This document shows positions 23,901-35,611 of a stretch of 64,000 bases of DNA, piece after piece. The position numbers and the translations under genes were made by a program. The DNA is from Stereocaulon alpinum (lineage: Eukaryota; Ascomycota; Lecanoromycetes; Lecanorales; Stereocaulaceae), in contig JAEUBA010000002.1 in the NCBI GenBank assembly GCA_018257865.1, positions 434,001 through 498,000 of the forward strand, in the 5' to 3' direction. How positions within the stretch are numbered: position 1 is the stretch's first letter; each line of letters starts with the position of its first letter. The notes beneath the pieces are model-generated. The model searched no databases, had not been told where the DNA came from, and worked only from the letters and a program-made list of their open reading frames with translations.

Positions 23901-26561
23901 TAGCAGTAGTTCTATGATTGATGTAGCACATGCTTGATGCAGGGCTGGATACCCGGTGTTTACGCCGCTGTCCACATCTGCACCGTTTTCGAGCAATAGC
24001 TTTACGACGGACTCGTGTCCTCCACATGTCGCCCATTGAAGTGCTGTTTTGCCTCCTGCATCTCGGTTGTAGTTCACGTCTGCTCCACTACGAAGAAGAA
24101 GCAAACATGTCCTTTCATGGCCCTGGTAAGCAGCTGCATTGAGTGGGCTTCCGAATATGTCATCCGTACTGTTTACATCCACGCCGTTGTCTAGAAGTCT
24201 TTCTACGATATCTTCAAGGCCCCACCAAGCTGCAAAATACAGTGGGTAGGTGCTGTGTCCGTAGAACGGTTTCTTATCTTCTCTGTCTGGCCTGTACACT
24301 TGCAGCCAAGCGTGGTCTGTGGAATTGGAGACGAAAACATCCAGGAGAGCTTCATTGACAGACCCATCAGTAGATGAGACTCCTTCGTGGTCGGAGATGG
24401 TCTTATGACGGTACCAGTATTTGCATGCATAATGTAGAAATGGAAATAGTTCAAGATCGGCTTTGGTACCGTGCCGGTTTTCACTATGCTCATAGTAAAG
24501 GATGTATGCCAGACATGCTTTGGTGATAAACTGGTGTGATTCATCCAACATCATTCCAAAGTCTGCCATAGGGCCGCTTAGCATACGCTCATTAGTGATG
24601 AATTCCTTGACAGAGAAATGAGCAAGTCTAATCCATTCACCATCCTCATCCCGGTATTCATTGTCCTCATCTCGATAATCACTGTCCTCATCTCGATAAT
24701 CATTGTCCTCAACGCCACTTGATATTGAGATCAAGCCGGGTAATATCCCGAGGATAGCATGAGGGTCCGACAGCCGATTTTCCGAGTTGAACGATGAATC
24801 ACTTTCTGGGTCAACCAGAAGCGCCTCTATCAATTCGCTCAGCTTGAGAGGTCTCCCGGCGAAGGCAAGCCATCGAAGAGCATTGTACGCGTCGTTACGA
24901 TAGTCCTCGTCGACGTTTTCCAAAATCCGACTGTAGGTCCCTACTAGATCCTTTGGCAGCATTTTCAGTTTCTGGCGTACAAGGCTCGGCTTGAGGCACG
25001 ATTTCAGGGCATCCAACTGGCAAAAGACCCATCGAAACATCCCATTGGCTTGTTGAGTAAGGGTACTCTCGACTTCCGCCTTCAGGTCATCAGACCAATT
25101 CTTCCTTGCGCCGACGACTTCGAGCTCGCTCTGAACGTACAATTTGATGTCACTGTCCAATTTGCTGCTCTCGATACATATAGCTGGGGTTGTCAAGAGG
25201 GACCCAAACGTCGTCTCAATATCATATTCTCTTCTACTAGTAGCAACCAAGCGCAGACTCTTTGGAGACGACTTGCAAAGCTGGTTGATCATTGCAAGTA
25301 GACATTCCCGCTCATTGCCCTCCTTTGGACACTCATCCACAGCGTCAACAATGACATACGCATCATCCAGATCCTTCAGGATCGAGTTGAAAGCGACCTG
25401 CAAGTCCTTCAAGACCGGCATGTGCGTACCCCGGTGGCAGCTTTCGTATAGCTTGTCCATTTCTTGTGGAATCTCGGGCACCTGGGAACATATTTGAGCA
25501 GCGATCGATGTTAAGAAGTTGAAAGCTTTTTGCTTTTCGCGGTCATTGAAATCGAAGTAGAAGTATCCTATGGCAGATCGATATTTCGATCGGACACTCT
25601 CTTTAAGGTGCTCAATGATGGTTGAACTTAGCACGGTCTTGCCACATCCGGCAGTGCCATACAACCAAAGAAAAGAATTCGACGTCGTAGACCATGTCAA
25701 GAAGTCCGAGTCGTTAAGGAACCAATTACCCGTTGTGGCCTGGTGTCTTTTGCGTTGGTTGACATGATTGATTGAAGGGTCGGTTTTTGAGAGCCATGCG
25801 ATAATTTCTTTGCGGCGTTGGTCCATTTGCATCTGGCATTTTTCACTACGAGAGGAGGCAAAGTCCTCTGCCAGCTGGCCAACGCTCTCATTGACAGTCT
25901 CAGTCAGGGCTGCTTGGTGGCGATCTTCGATACGAGCAATTGCAAAGTCTTGTCTTAATTGTGTGACACCTGCGTCGACAGCAATGGTCAAAGCCGCTTG
26001 ATCAGTACTCAAAGCAAGGTTGAAGGTCGATTTGTATCTCTCAAGGTCATGTATAATCTGGTCAACCTTCTCGCTCTTCAGGGGCCACTTTAAGGCTCGC
26101 CAGCCTGTTCGTTGCATGTCCTCATTGGGCTCTAGCTTCTTTAGGACATCTGAAAGCTGCTGAGCACATTGTTTCATGGGCCCATTCGCGTCTAGCAGGG
26201 CCAAAGTCGACAGTTTGAGCGCACCCTACGGAGATCTCGAGATCAGCTTTCCTCTTACTGGACGTAAGACATATATACAATTGATACTAAGAAATGTATT
26301 CTGGGGGCTAAAGTCCGAGCACTGCTCCTAATCGGGACTAAGATCACGCTCTGTATCAGAAAAGGAAAAACTAACGGGACTTTGCACGAGTTCTTCGACC
26401 CTCTCAACGATCTCCCGCAAAGCCCACACCTCAGTACTCAGCCGCAGTATGTCTCGTCTTGCATGCCTCACACCCAGTATGTAATTCTGACACAGCGAGT
26501 ATACTTTGGCTGAGATGTCCACGACAGAAATCACACTCGCAGCAGCGCTGAGGCCGTCCAT
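23661..26561 (-). CDS. NACHT-ankyrin STAND (NLR-like) protein, truncated by in-frame stop
   Basis: Fungal NOD-like receptor architecture, of the class linked to non-self recognition and programmed cell death. Exons 26561-26376 and 26225-23661 flank a 150-nt intron (GTTAGT...CCGTAG); the junction reads QSP/GALKLSTLA. Residues 1-62 (MDGLSAAASVISVVDIS...) look like the Helo-like N-terminal domain of STAND proteins, followed by helical sequence. The NACHT domain has P-loop GTAGCGKT at about 252-259 and Walker B YVIVDAVDECP. Ankyrin repeats begin near residue 700; six are read before TAG at codon 917 ends the protein at about 916 aa. Intact readings would reach about 1153 aa. In the mature repeats, preceding units have GAG, AAG or TCG at the stop position, each one substitution from TAG. 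Confidence 0.85.
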
Positions 26562-27093
26562 TGAGTGACACGAATTTTGCCACCCTTGGAGCGAATTTTG
26601 ACCGAGACTTATGTCTAATCAAGGCACTTGAATGAGTTGCCAAACGTCGTAGTTGAAGGGTGTTGACCAAAATATATGACCGTCTAAGGTTCCGTAATAA
26701 TGTTGAAGCCTGTTGGCTGCTGAGCTGAAAAGCTTGCGATGGGCCGTAAGCGGCACACCTGAACCCAAGAATCGCCGGAAGCTGGTATGTGTGGATCTAT
26801 TCTGATATCGTCTTGAGAGATGTTTCCCGAGAGGTTGCAGATGTCGGACGCAGAAGAAGCTTCAAGGTGGCTGGCAACTTTGCTAGTGATGCCGCGCTTA
26901 GACAAGTGGTATGTAATGTAATTTTACTGTAAGATTATGTTATAATACTGCCGCGGCCGCAGACTAGTACCACACCCATCACAATATCGTTACTTCCAGC
27001 CATACAGTGACGAGCCACAATTCGGCAAATTGGTGTAGAAACATACACATAATAGATTGAGAGCTAGAATTGCATGCTATCAAAAAATCGCCG
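26562..27093. other. Divergent intergenic region, NLR and SIN1 genes
   Basis: About 530 bp holding the promoters of the NLR gene (minus) and the SIN1 gene (plus). I see an A/T-rich patch around 26910-26945 followed by CCGCGGCCGC, but no motif I can name. Confidence 0.25.
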
Positions 27094-29834
27094 ATGTCTT
27101 TACTCCAAAATGAAGAGTAAGCCAGCCCCACGTGTGTAGCATGCCTATAGTGGAAGTCCTATTGTTCGAACATTGTACTTCTGTAACTTCTGCCACAATC
27201 TCTTCCAGAAAATTCCTGCAAAGTATCGTTCCTGACAGCTCATAGTTTCCTGATATGGCAGCTTCGGACATCCTACTTGACCAATATTAAAGATGGCATC
27301 GGCGAGCGTCTCATCAATGTCGATTCCAGCGTGCTCAACGATCCTAGTTTTCGTGCTGCAGGATGGTCTGCCAATATTGCGGACATCAAGAGAACTTATT
27401 CGCCACCAATTCCTACAACCATCTCGTCCGATTATTTTGCAGCTCCCCCAAGATCCGCTGGACTAGCTCCAGCAGGGTTCAATGACGACGAGGACGAAGG
27501 AGGGATGGTGACTGGACGAAACAGTACTGACACCGTGGGTCCAGGCTCAAATGTAAGGCGCAGACGACGAAGGGAGCAGCATGATGAAGATGATAGTAGC
27601 GATTTAAGTGATGACAGCGAAGATGATGTCGAAGGCGCACGACGGTAAGCTACACAGACATCTTCTATTCGGTCGTGATCTAATTCCAGCGTTCAAGTGA
27701 TGCACAAAAGATCAAGTTTGCGAAGATGCCTATACGAAACCGTTCGGGATCATCCCCTATCCGTAGTTCAGTCAAAGACGGAGTTGAAGTCATTGTTACA
27801 TCGCCATCGAGACGATCAAATCAGGGCAGACTACGGAGCGGGTCTCTGACCAGTGTAGAGGCAGTGAAACAGCGTGCGAGGAGAGACACAACTACAAGTA
27901 GTGAGCTGTCATCCGAAAACGAGCTTGATCCCTCGGTTTTCCGGCGCCGGCAGATTAATCCTACCAAAGCAGCTAAAGCCAGTAATTTTCTCACTGCGAA
28001 GGCTGAGGAGGACGAGCGGCAACGACTGCGTAATTTGGCTGATATCATCAACGAAAATGATGCAGAGGACTCAGATGGGTCAACTCTCTCATCTACGTTT
28101 GGGGAAACAATGGACTCAGGGTCTCTCTTGGATGACATTGTATCCTCTTCACCGACTGACATGCCGGCGCCCCTAAATTTGAGTAAAGATTCACCAAGCA
28201 AGCCCAAGAGCGCACAACCAAATCTCCTACAAGCACTTCCGCCCGCGCGGCCTATCTCAACCATTCAGCCCGTAAGTCTACTAGGCCAGGCTCTCAAGGC
28301 TAGACAGTCAAAGCCGAAGAACCCCGTCGAAGTCTTTGCGCGTCTCTCTGGAAAAGGAGTCCCTGATCCTCTCTACATAAGAATCTACGCACCCTTCTCC
28401 GAGAAGGCCGACTCACCTTTCGATATGCCGCTTTTGAGAAACGTGCAAGACAACGACTCTGGGGAAAAGCCTCAAGTCACTGTCGCCGAAGCTATTGGTC
28501 TAGCCTTGTGGAGATACCGAGAAGAAGGACTGAAACCACCTCTCGAAGAGCCCAAGCTCAATGTCAACCGTTGGACGCTTCGAATGGTCGACGATGGCGA
28601 GGTTGAATACGACTTCCCAGCCCTAGTGCGAACACGTCCTATCGCTGACTTTGCCTCAAACAATAGCCGGGGCGTTCGAGGACGATCGAGAGAGAAGCCC
28701 TATGATGAATTCGCCCTTGTAGAAGCAACGGAAGCCCAGTTCAAAGAAAATCAAAATCTTACCCCCAAATACGACCAATACGCCTCCGCCTCTGACGAAT
28801 CCACCCCTGAAGCACCCACAAGCTCCACCTCCACAACCATTATCTCAACTCAACGCCAATCCCAGCCCACCGAGAAGAAAGAAGTAGCCTTCGCGCCCTC
28901 CATCGGCCCCCGCAAACTCACCGCCACGACCCTAGCAGACAAACCCGCCATGCCAACCACGCATTCAACCCCCCGCATGGGCCCCGCGAAACAACTCCGC
29001 ATCCACTTCACATCCCTAGAAGCCTCCACCCAAGTTACCACAATCGAAGTGACAACGGATACCTACCTAGCCGAAGTCCTCGACAACGTCTGCAAGCGCT
29101 GGAAACTCGACAAAGCATACCACATCCTCAAAGTCTCCGGCACCAACACGATCGCCCCTGTCGACCGCACCGTTGAAGCCCTAGGCGCCCGCACGGACCT
29201 TGATCTTGTCCGCAGACGTTTCGCCAACGATGGTGCTCTCGGTATCGCTGGATCGCCGGGTAGCAGTAGTCCAAACGCACCCCTCATGCTACCTTCGGGT
29301 GCTGGGGCAGAGACTCCACGCAAAGGCGGCAAAGGACGGACAGGTCTAGCAGCGGGAATGGGAATCCATCCGTTGGCCCAGAAACAGGACTTGCTTGGTT
29401 CTACAGCGAAGTACAAAAAGTATAATGTTATCCGGAAACAACCAATGAGTTTTGCGCCGAGCCATCAGCGAGTGCTGTTGATGGATGAGGATTACATGCA
29501 TATCTTACCCGGTGAGACAGGGAAGACTCTGTTCAGTGAGGGGAGTGGGAAGACAAGTCGAGTCCCTTTTAGTATGATCGTTGGGTGCAAGGTTAGTAGG
29601 AGGCATCCAAAGACTTTCAGGGTATGTCACTACTCCGATCCTTACCGATCAATCGCCACTTGCCCACGCACGATGGCTTTCTAACGTGTATTGCAGGTCG
29701 TCATTATCCGGGACAAAGAAGATACGAAAAGGTATGATTTCGAAGCGCAGAGTGTAGGTGATGCGGCGGAGATCGTGGAGGAGATTCAGAGGGGAATGGA
29801 ACCTTATGATCAGCAGCTTGCGGGTAGAAGCTGA
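27094..29834 (+). CDS. SIN1: Sin1/Avo1, TORC2 subunit
   Basis: Essential scaffold of TOR complex 2, which recruits AGC-kinase substrates to membranes. Four exons: 27094-27116, 27246-27644, 27698-29621 and 29697-29834, about 827 aa. The first exon is only 23 nt (MSLLQNE plus part of a codon); it was chosen because the joined sequence MSLLQNED/FLIWQLRTSYL matches the remembered Sin1 N-terminus. The second intron needs the AAG acceptor ending at 27697; the CAG ending at 27689 would break the frame. Domains: CRIM near the middle (NPVEVFARLSGKG...), Ras-binding-like domain (LRIHFTSLEASTQ...), and C-terminal PH domain (YKKYNVIRKQPMSF... to the end). It is not close to any functional partner here. 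Confidence 0.93.
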
Positions 29835-30327
29835 GTTTGGGTCTTCGGAGTTGCAGATTTGCGATTGTCTGGATCATGTGGGGCAGTCGAAGGCGTTGAG
29901 CTGTCTAGCTTTGGGTACGTTATGTATGATAGAGTAGGCTCATGAAGCGTTATATTTCGTGCTCCTTAGACAGCGATTATGGATATGTGCTGCATGACGC
30001 GGTTAGGGTTTTCGAGCTATGAGTGATGGGCATCGCAAGAAAACCGGACGCTTGTTGGACGACTACCAGTCACAGTTCAGGCCGGATGGAGCAGCAAGAG
30101 GCTCAATCTCGACTCCACTTGAAGCGCACATGACCTTAGTTCCACTCGTGTTCCCACTCACTTCTCCCAAAAGTCCAAAGCCAGACATTGTGAAGGGAGC
30201 CGTCTACCATGTTATGAACGAGCTTCCCTTCTATTACCACAGCACGATGCCAGACACCCACGCCCAGAACTCCGTTGTACTGCTCATTGGGTATCGATTT
30301 CCCCCCTTCGTATCCCTTGAGATATCA
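29835..30327. other. Convergent intergenic region, SIN1 and CTK3
   Basis: About 490 bp of 3' flanks. A plus-strand open frame (30019-30606) starts here and runs antisense into the CTK3 gene. Its composition gives no support for coding. Confidence 0.3.
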
Positions 30328-31247
30328 TCAAACCTCCCCCGCCACAGCCCTCTCCTCCCCATCCTCAACCCCCAAAACCCTCTCATCCTCCCCACACTCG
30401 CCCGCCTCCTCCCACAACCTCTCAAACTCCCCCTCCCCATCAACACCCACAGCCCAAATACTCTCTCTCAACCGCTTATGCCTCTCCCTATCCTCCTCTA
30501 TCCGCTGCTCAATCTGTCTCTTATCCAGCCTCGTGAAGCCTACTCCGTTTGCTTTCAACGACGCAGTAGCTTCAGCGTTTTGAATTGTAGTCTTGGGGTT
30601 GGGTGAGATGGGCGAGAGGGCGGAGTGTGTGTTTGTAGCGGTGTCGCGTTCTGCGAGGCCGGCTTCGATTTCGAGGACGGTTTCGGGGAGGAGGATGGAT
30701 TTTTGTTGGAGGCCTGCTAGGACCTGTATCCTCCAAAACCCACGCATCAGCGCCATATTACCCTCTTAAGAGACGAAAGTAAGACGTAGACCACTTACAC
30801 GTCTTACTACTTTCACGTTGGCGGCGCCAGAGCCATCACTAGGCGCCACCGCATCCACTACTCTCAATATATCCCTCTGCATCATCCTCACGAACTCGAT
30901 GTGGTTTTCCCGCTGCGCCATATCGCAGAGGTGCTCAATGAAATACATTATATTGGCGCGGTTGTTCATCGAATTCTGCGAGCGAGCAAGAGGTCAGTAA
31001 TGCTACCAAAGCTCGCATAGCGAAAATGTTATATCTGCCGACGAGAGGGGAGGGCCAGAGAGTGGAGGATATAGGTGGGCGACTCACGTACTCGTTCTAA
31101 CTGCTCCAGAATGCACGAATGCAGGTCTTCGTCCATATCTCTGTATTTAAGGGCGTAGTGGGCTGCTTTTTGGGAGGAGTTGATGGAGGCATTGAGGTGT
31201 TGGAGTTGGGAAGTGAAGCGCATGCGGACTTCGAAGGGGTCTGCCAT
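30328..31247 (-). CDS. CTK3: CTD kinase subunit gamma (Ctk3)
   Basis: Third subunit of the CTDK-I complex that phosphorylates Ser2 of the RNA polymerase II tail. Three exons: 31247-31092, 30975-30799 and 30723-30328, with introns of 116 and 75 nt; junctions read EQLER/NSMNNRANI and KVVRR/VLAGLQQ. The product is about 242 aa, somewhat shorter than yeast Ctk3 (296). Residues 1-110 carry the CID-like Ctk3 N-terminal domain (MADPFEVRMRFTSQLQ, then ALKYRDMDEDLHSCI and MYFIEHLCDMAQRE). The C-terminal part has the conserved RQIEQRIEEDRERHKRLRES block and an acidic tail. Upstream lies the PRO3 gene on the same strand. Confidence 0.92.
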
Positions 31248-31637
31248 TGTGTAGAGGATGTAGTAGGTAGAGATCGGAGCCGATGTAGGGTGTTATGTAG
31301 CAAGTGTTCGAAGAAAGCTGGAGATCTACGAGGTGGAAGTTCGAACGCCGGGTAACAATAGTGGAGATTTGGAGCGCGGCGAGGAACACTAATTGGAGGT
31401 CTGAAGGTGCTACGAAAACTATGAACTCGGCAATGTTCGAATATTGATGGAGCCAACAGCGAAGAATTCTGGAGAATCATTGCTGGCATCGATATCGGGA
31501 TTATTTTTCGGATACTGAGGCCTGCCGAGAAGCCTTAAGGCTTTAGATGAATAATGTACATGGTTGCATGGAGATATGGCTGGATCGTAGCCAGAATTTT
31601 TTGAGCACAACACACAAAATCTCCGTGATTGTAAGAC
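31248..31637. other. Intergenic region, CTK3 promoter and PRO3 3' flank
   Basis: About 390 bp between tandem minus-strand genes. Overlapping open frames on both strands near 31100-31490 are shadows or chance. No motif was recognised. Confidence 0.25.
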
Positions 31638-32741
31638 TCAGAATCTCGTGCCATTCACACCTTTCACACCCATGCCTAGCTGGCTAGCAACAACAGTAGC
31701 CTCTCTGACACTCCTAGCCACCGTACCTCTTACTCTTCCCTCTTCCAATACCAGCAACCCTCCAATTGTACACCCTCCCGGCGTACTGACCTTCTCCCGC
31801 ACCAGAGCCGGATGTTCCCCGTTCAGTACTAGACTCGCCGTGCCCTTCATAGTCTGCGCAGCCATGAGTTGCGCCTCTGCCCGTGGTAATCCCATAGCGA
31901 CAGCTCCATCAGCCATTGCTTCTAATACGAGTGCGAAGAAGGCAGGTCCGGAACCACATAGAGCCGTACTGGCGTCCATTTGCGCTGGAGGTAGATGGAC
32001 GACACGACCTATACGACTGAACATCCAGGTCACGAGGGCGTTGAGCGGTTGAGGTAATGGAGGGTTTGAGTTTGCAATGACGGTCATGGACTCGCATATG
32101 AGAGATGCTGTGTTTGGCATGACTCTGACAATCCTGCATCTGCCATCGACGGCTGGATCAGGAGGAAGTGATTGGTTGCTACCAGCGCCATAGATTGTGT
32201 CTTCGATTTGCGAAACAGGTACACCGGCTAAGATGCTTATTAAGAGCTTCCCCTGTAGAGCTTCCCTCATACCCTCCTCTTCCAGAACCGCTGCCAGGTT
32301 GTATGGTTTGCATGCCAGCAGAACAACATCTGCTTCACGCACGCCTCGAACATTCTCATTTTGTAATACGCTTAATGAATCAGTGAGATGTGACAGCTCC
32401 GCCTTGATTCGCTTGGCCGATTGGGGACGTGTTACACACGCAAGGAAGCGGGATGGGGTACGAGGTGGAAGGTCTTCAGAAGGAGTTGTGGTTCCGCTGG
32501 TGGAGCTAGCTGGCGTCTTCAAGGAAGAGACAGACGAAAGAATGCCAGAGAGTATCGCGATACCCAAAGTTCCTGGTCCAATCTATGAGTATACCGGCCG
32601 GTTGACATTTCGCTGGGTCAAGGATACGTACTTACCGCATCCTAGGACGGTTAGAGTCATATCACCATTGTCTTTCGCTGGTATCTGTAGGCTACCATTG
32701 AGCAGCATAGGGAGTCCTGTTAGTCCTCTACATGGAGCCAT
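31638..32741 (-). CDS. PRO3: Pyrroline-5-carboxylate reductase
   Basis: Last step of proline synthesis: reduces pyrroline-5-carboxylate to proline with NAD(P)H in the cytosol. Two exons, 32741-32636 and 32572-31638, with a 63-nt intron (GTAAGT...CCAG) that splits the dinucleotide-binding loop TVLGCG/TLGIAILSG. About 346 aa. The C-terminal half has the family's signature elements: DASTALCGSGPAFFALVLEA, MGLPRAEAQLMAAQT and STPGGCTIGGL. A Ser/Thr/Pro-rich insert follows the first beta strand (KTPASSTSGTTTPSED). The ATG at 32741 is the most upstream in frame; a second at 32657 (MTLTVLGCG) would also give a full enzyme. Confidence 0.94.
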
Positions 32742-33479
32742 CTAGAGACTCTGGTGTGGAGCAATGCTGAGAGCTAAGCACGCTCGAAATGGTAAGTTGG
32801 TAAGTTAATACAATTCTTTCCTACGCTTACCTACGCTCGCGTCGGCTCGCTGGGATTGGGCTTAGCGCCGGTAGATGCCGTTGAATAGCTGGCGATCATA
32901 TGCAGGTCCTTCGACCTCACGAATCCCAGCATCTTGCTGAGCGCGTTTCTGTCAAACACCACACATTGTATCTGACTCGTTGTCTTATGATCCTCTATAT
33001 CTCATATCTAAGTCTTTTACTACAGCCACCATATAGCCATCTGCAAGGAGTTTGAAAGTCAGCGTGGAAGGTGCCTGTCATTTCGAGATCACTACGGCTT
33101 GTCGTATATAGAAGGAGCGCTGTCACTCAGTCCCAAGTGAACAGCAGCATTCGCAAGTATGTCCTTTTCATTTCTCTTCCCCCAATTATCACCCAGCCAT
33201 GGCCCAGAGAAAGCTCGAAAGATCTTCAACCAGTTGCTATCGCCCAGGACACTGAGGACTATCATTACCTACTATCAATCTGTCACAGCAGCAAACGTCG
33301 AGGCCAGAGGCCAGACACCAATGTCCACCTTAGCTCGCAGAATCTCTAGTTCCGCAACCCGACGAAAGTGGCTACGGGCGACAAGCAGGTTCTAAGCTCA
33401 AGCTCGAGGAGTATATTGCCCAAAAGGACTCAAGCCGAGAGCTCAATATCTATCGTGTAACCACAAAAAGCCAATCCGG
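32742..33479. other. Intergenic region, 0.74 kb
   Basis: Contains the PRO3 promoter and whatever once drove the bHLH pseudogene. A plus-strand open frame 33159-33395 is in the same phase as the pseudogene and separated from it by a TAA at 33393. It may be decayed 5' sequence of that gene, but I recognise nothing in it. Confidence 0.25.
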
Positions 33480-34297
33480 TTGAAAAGAGGTATGCCTAAA
33501 GGCATTGGACAGCCACATGTGGACACCAATTATGCCAGCCTCCGGAATTACAGCATCCCTCCCACTCAGCAGTCAACAATGAACATGCCACCCTACGTTC
33601 CCGGCCCTCAATCCGGCCTTGACTATCCAGTGTCGACAGCCATGCCTCTAGACATTGACAATGGCATTGCGGCCGAACGTCAGCAGATGAAAGTCCCTGG
33701 GCACGACGTGCCCGCCACGGCGGATTAGCATTCAGAAATGGAAGGTCCCGAGTCGCAGTACCAAGACATAGAAAGCATGAAGAAGGAAAATGATCGTAGT
33801 GGCGGAGCCAACCAGCGCCATGAAGAGGGGACACAAGAAGGGGGAGGGGGAGGGAGCAACCACTCCGAAATACAGGAACGGCGAGCTAGGCAACGAGTAT
33901 ACAAGAACCGGTTCGAAGAAAAAATGAAGAGCGAGCTTTAAGCTCTTGGAAAACTGGTGCCAGTACTTCAAGATGAAAGTCATGCGGAAAGATTATCCTA
34001 AGGGAGAGTGTGAAGTACATAAAGTCGCTTCAGGGGCAAGTCGAGGAATTACAAAACAAGCTGAAAGAGTTCGCAAGGCGATATCCCCACGACGACGAGT
34101 TCTCCGCTTACCGTGACTCATTTGCGGGGTCCGTTGACGCTGTCCCAGGGGGATTCTTTGCAGCGCCTACTGACATTCCTATGCAAGACGCCGGCCTACA
34201 ATTCAACCAGTGGTCGAATGATACATCCGTGGCTTATAATAACCATCTTTCGGATGCTTCTCCCTACCATCGCTATGATACTTCCGAATACCATTAA
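33480..34297 (+). pseudogene. Decayed bHLH transcription-factor gene
   Basis: A broken reading frame encodes a recognisable basic helix-loop-helix region. The basic part (QERRARQRVYKNRFEEKMKS) and start of helix 1 lie before TAA 33939-33941; ALGKLVPVLQDES continues in frame after it. A second TAA at 33999-34001, a nearby TGA and a one-base-type frameshift precede helix 2 (VKYIKSLQGQVEELQNKL, from 34010). Other stops are TAG 33726-33728 and TAA 34295-34297. Coding-like sequence continues on both sides of every stop, so introns do not explain them. All four TAA/TAG codons could derive from CAA/CAG by C-to-T at CpA, the preference of repeat-induced point mutation, but the rest of the sequence is not strongly A/T-shifted. 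No intact copy is in the window. Confidence 0.7.
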
Positions 34298-34441
34298 ATT
34301 CCTCCCAACTACCACCCTCATTCTTTCGGTAGTCGCCCAAATACTTTCAACGACCCCACGAATACTTTCTATTTCCGCCCTGGCCCACTCAATACTCACC
34401 CCCATTACTCTAGTGATCTTCGCATTCCTTTGGACTATGCA

Positions 34442-35611
34442 ATGGATAATTCTATGATGCCGAGCGTGGAAGCTAGAGCTTCCTCGGGCCAGTCGTGTAC
34501 AGCGCCTCCTCGCATGAATATACGTGGTGGCTTTGGACATATTAGCTTTCCCACGACGCCACCAGGATCTTCGGGTGTCACTTATGCTACAAGTATAGAG
34601 GAAATTGTAGACCAGTTTGCTAACATGACTTGGCCATCGTCAGTGGCAGCAGGTTCCATCCCACCTCCTCTTCCTCCGTCGGTAGAAGAGGCATATCGTA
34701 AGAAATGTATTGAGCTCAAACGCCGCATGACCGAGGTCGAAGAAAGCAACGATGCCTTCCGTCTCCGCAAGGCTCGTCTCACCCGAGGCATTCGCAAGAT
34801 GCGTCTCGAGCGTGCATATCTACTCGAGATTCTCGGCAAGCGTATGAAGAAGAATGGTAGTAGCATTGACGGTTTCCAACAAGCTTATGACGAAGAGAGT
34901 GAAGGTAGCAGTGAGGGTCCACCAACAGTAAGTCTTCCGATCCACAACATCCAGCCCCGTAATTCAACCTACTGATAATGTGAACCATCGTAGCCGCACG
35001 AGAAACCCTTACGCTCTAAACGCAGCCATCGTCGCCCTATTAGCTCACCTCCGCCGATGCTAGGCCACCCACACCCCAGGCCCATCGCCCCATCTCAAGC
35101 CCACCCAACGTCCGCCTTCGAGCCACCCCGTGACCCTTTCCGCGAATCCACCTTCCAACGCACCCCAACCACGAATGGCCACACGGGCATGCACTATCAA
35201 CCTCGCCCCAATACCTTTCCTCTCCACTCCTCCCATCCACACGACCAGCATCAATTCATATATAGCGCTCCTCAACCGCCTCAGCCTGCTTTCGATGCCT
35301 TCTTAGAGTATTACATCAAGCCCAAACCTGAGGAATTTCCACGTCGTAATGATGAAGAATTAATTCACGTCGCGAGGGCTGCCTGGGAAACCCCGTTTCA
35401 CAAGGAGTATAAGGACTTCTATGAGGAAAAGTATGAGAAACGCTTCGGTGAGTATCAGCAGAAGCTCGGTGAGTGGGAGAGGGAAAGGGAGCGGGAGAGG
35501 AGGGATGGACAGATGGAGGTGGAGGTACAAAGGGAATTGCCGCCGCCGCCTCCGCAGCAAGTTCAAGCTCCACCTGCGAGCGGTGGGGGATTTACTAGCA
35601 TCAATGGTTGA
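34442..35611 (+). CDS. INO80-F/HMG-like chromatin protein (Nhp10-type)
   Basis: Probable subunit of the INO80 chromatin remodeller. Two exons, 34442-34927 and 34994-35611, with a 66-nt intron; the junction reads EGPPT/PHEKPLRSKRSHRR. About 367 aa from the first ATG. The helical block EEAYRKKCIELKRRMTEVEE through MRLERAYLLEILGKRM resembles the INO80-F (TFPT) domain. A degenerate HMG-box-like segment follows (PAFDAFLEYYIKPKPEEF through EYQQKLGEWERER), then a Pro-rich end. This order, coiled domain then HMG, is that of yeast Nhp10. The start is uncertain: the frame is open upstream to the TAA at 34295 and is continuous in phase with the bHLH pseudogene. An ATG at 34625 (MTWPSSVAAGS...) just before the conserved domain is an equally good start. 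Confidence 0.75.

Noticed and set aside
24660..24720. Short tandem repeat in the NLR gene (three near-copies of an 18-bp unit, YRDED-type)
   Set aside because: Real but minor; an in-frame acidic spacer before the ankyrin part, typical slippage, with no further implication.
30019..30606. 195-codon plus-strand open frame
   Set aside because: Its second half is antisense to the conserved C-terminus of Ctk3 and is Pro/Ser/Leu-rich, as expected from reading that DNA backwards; no independent support.
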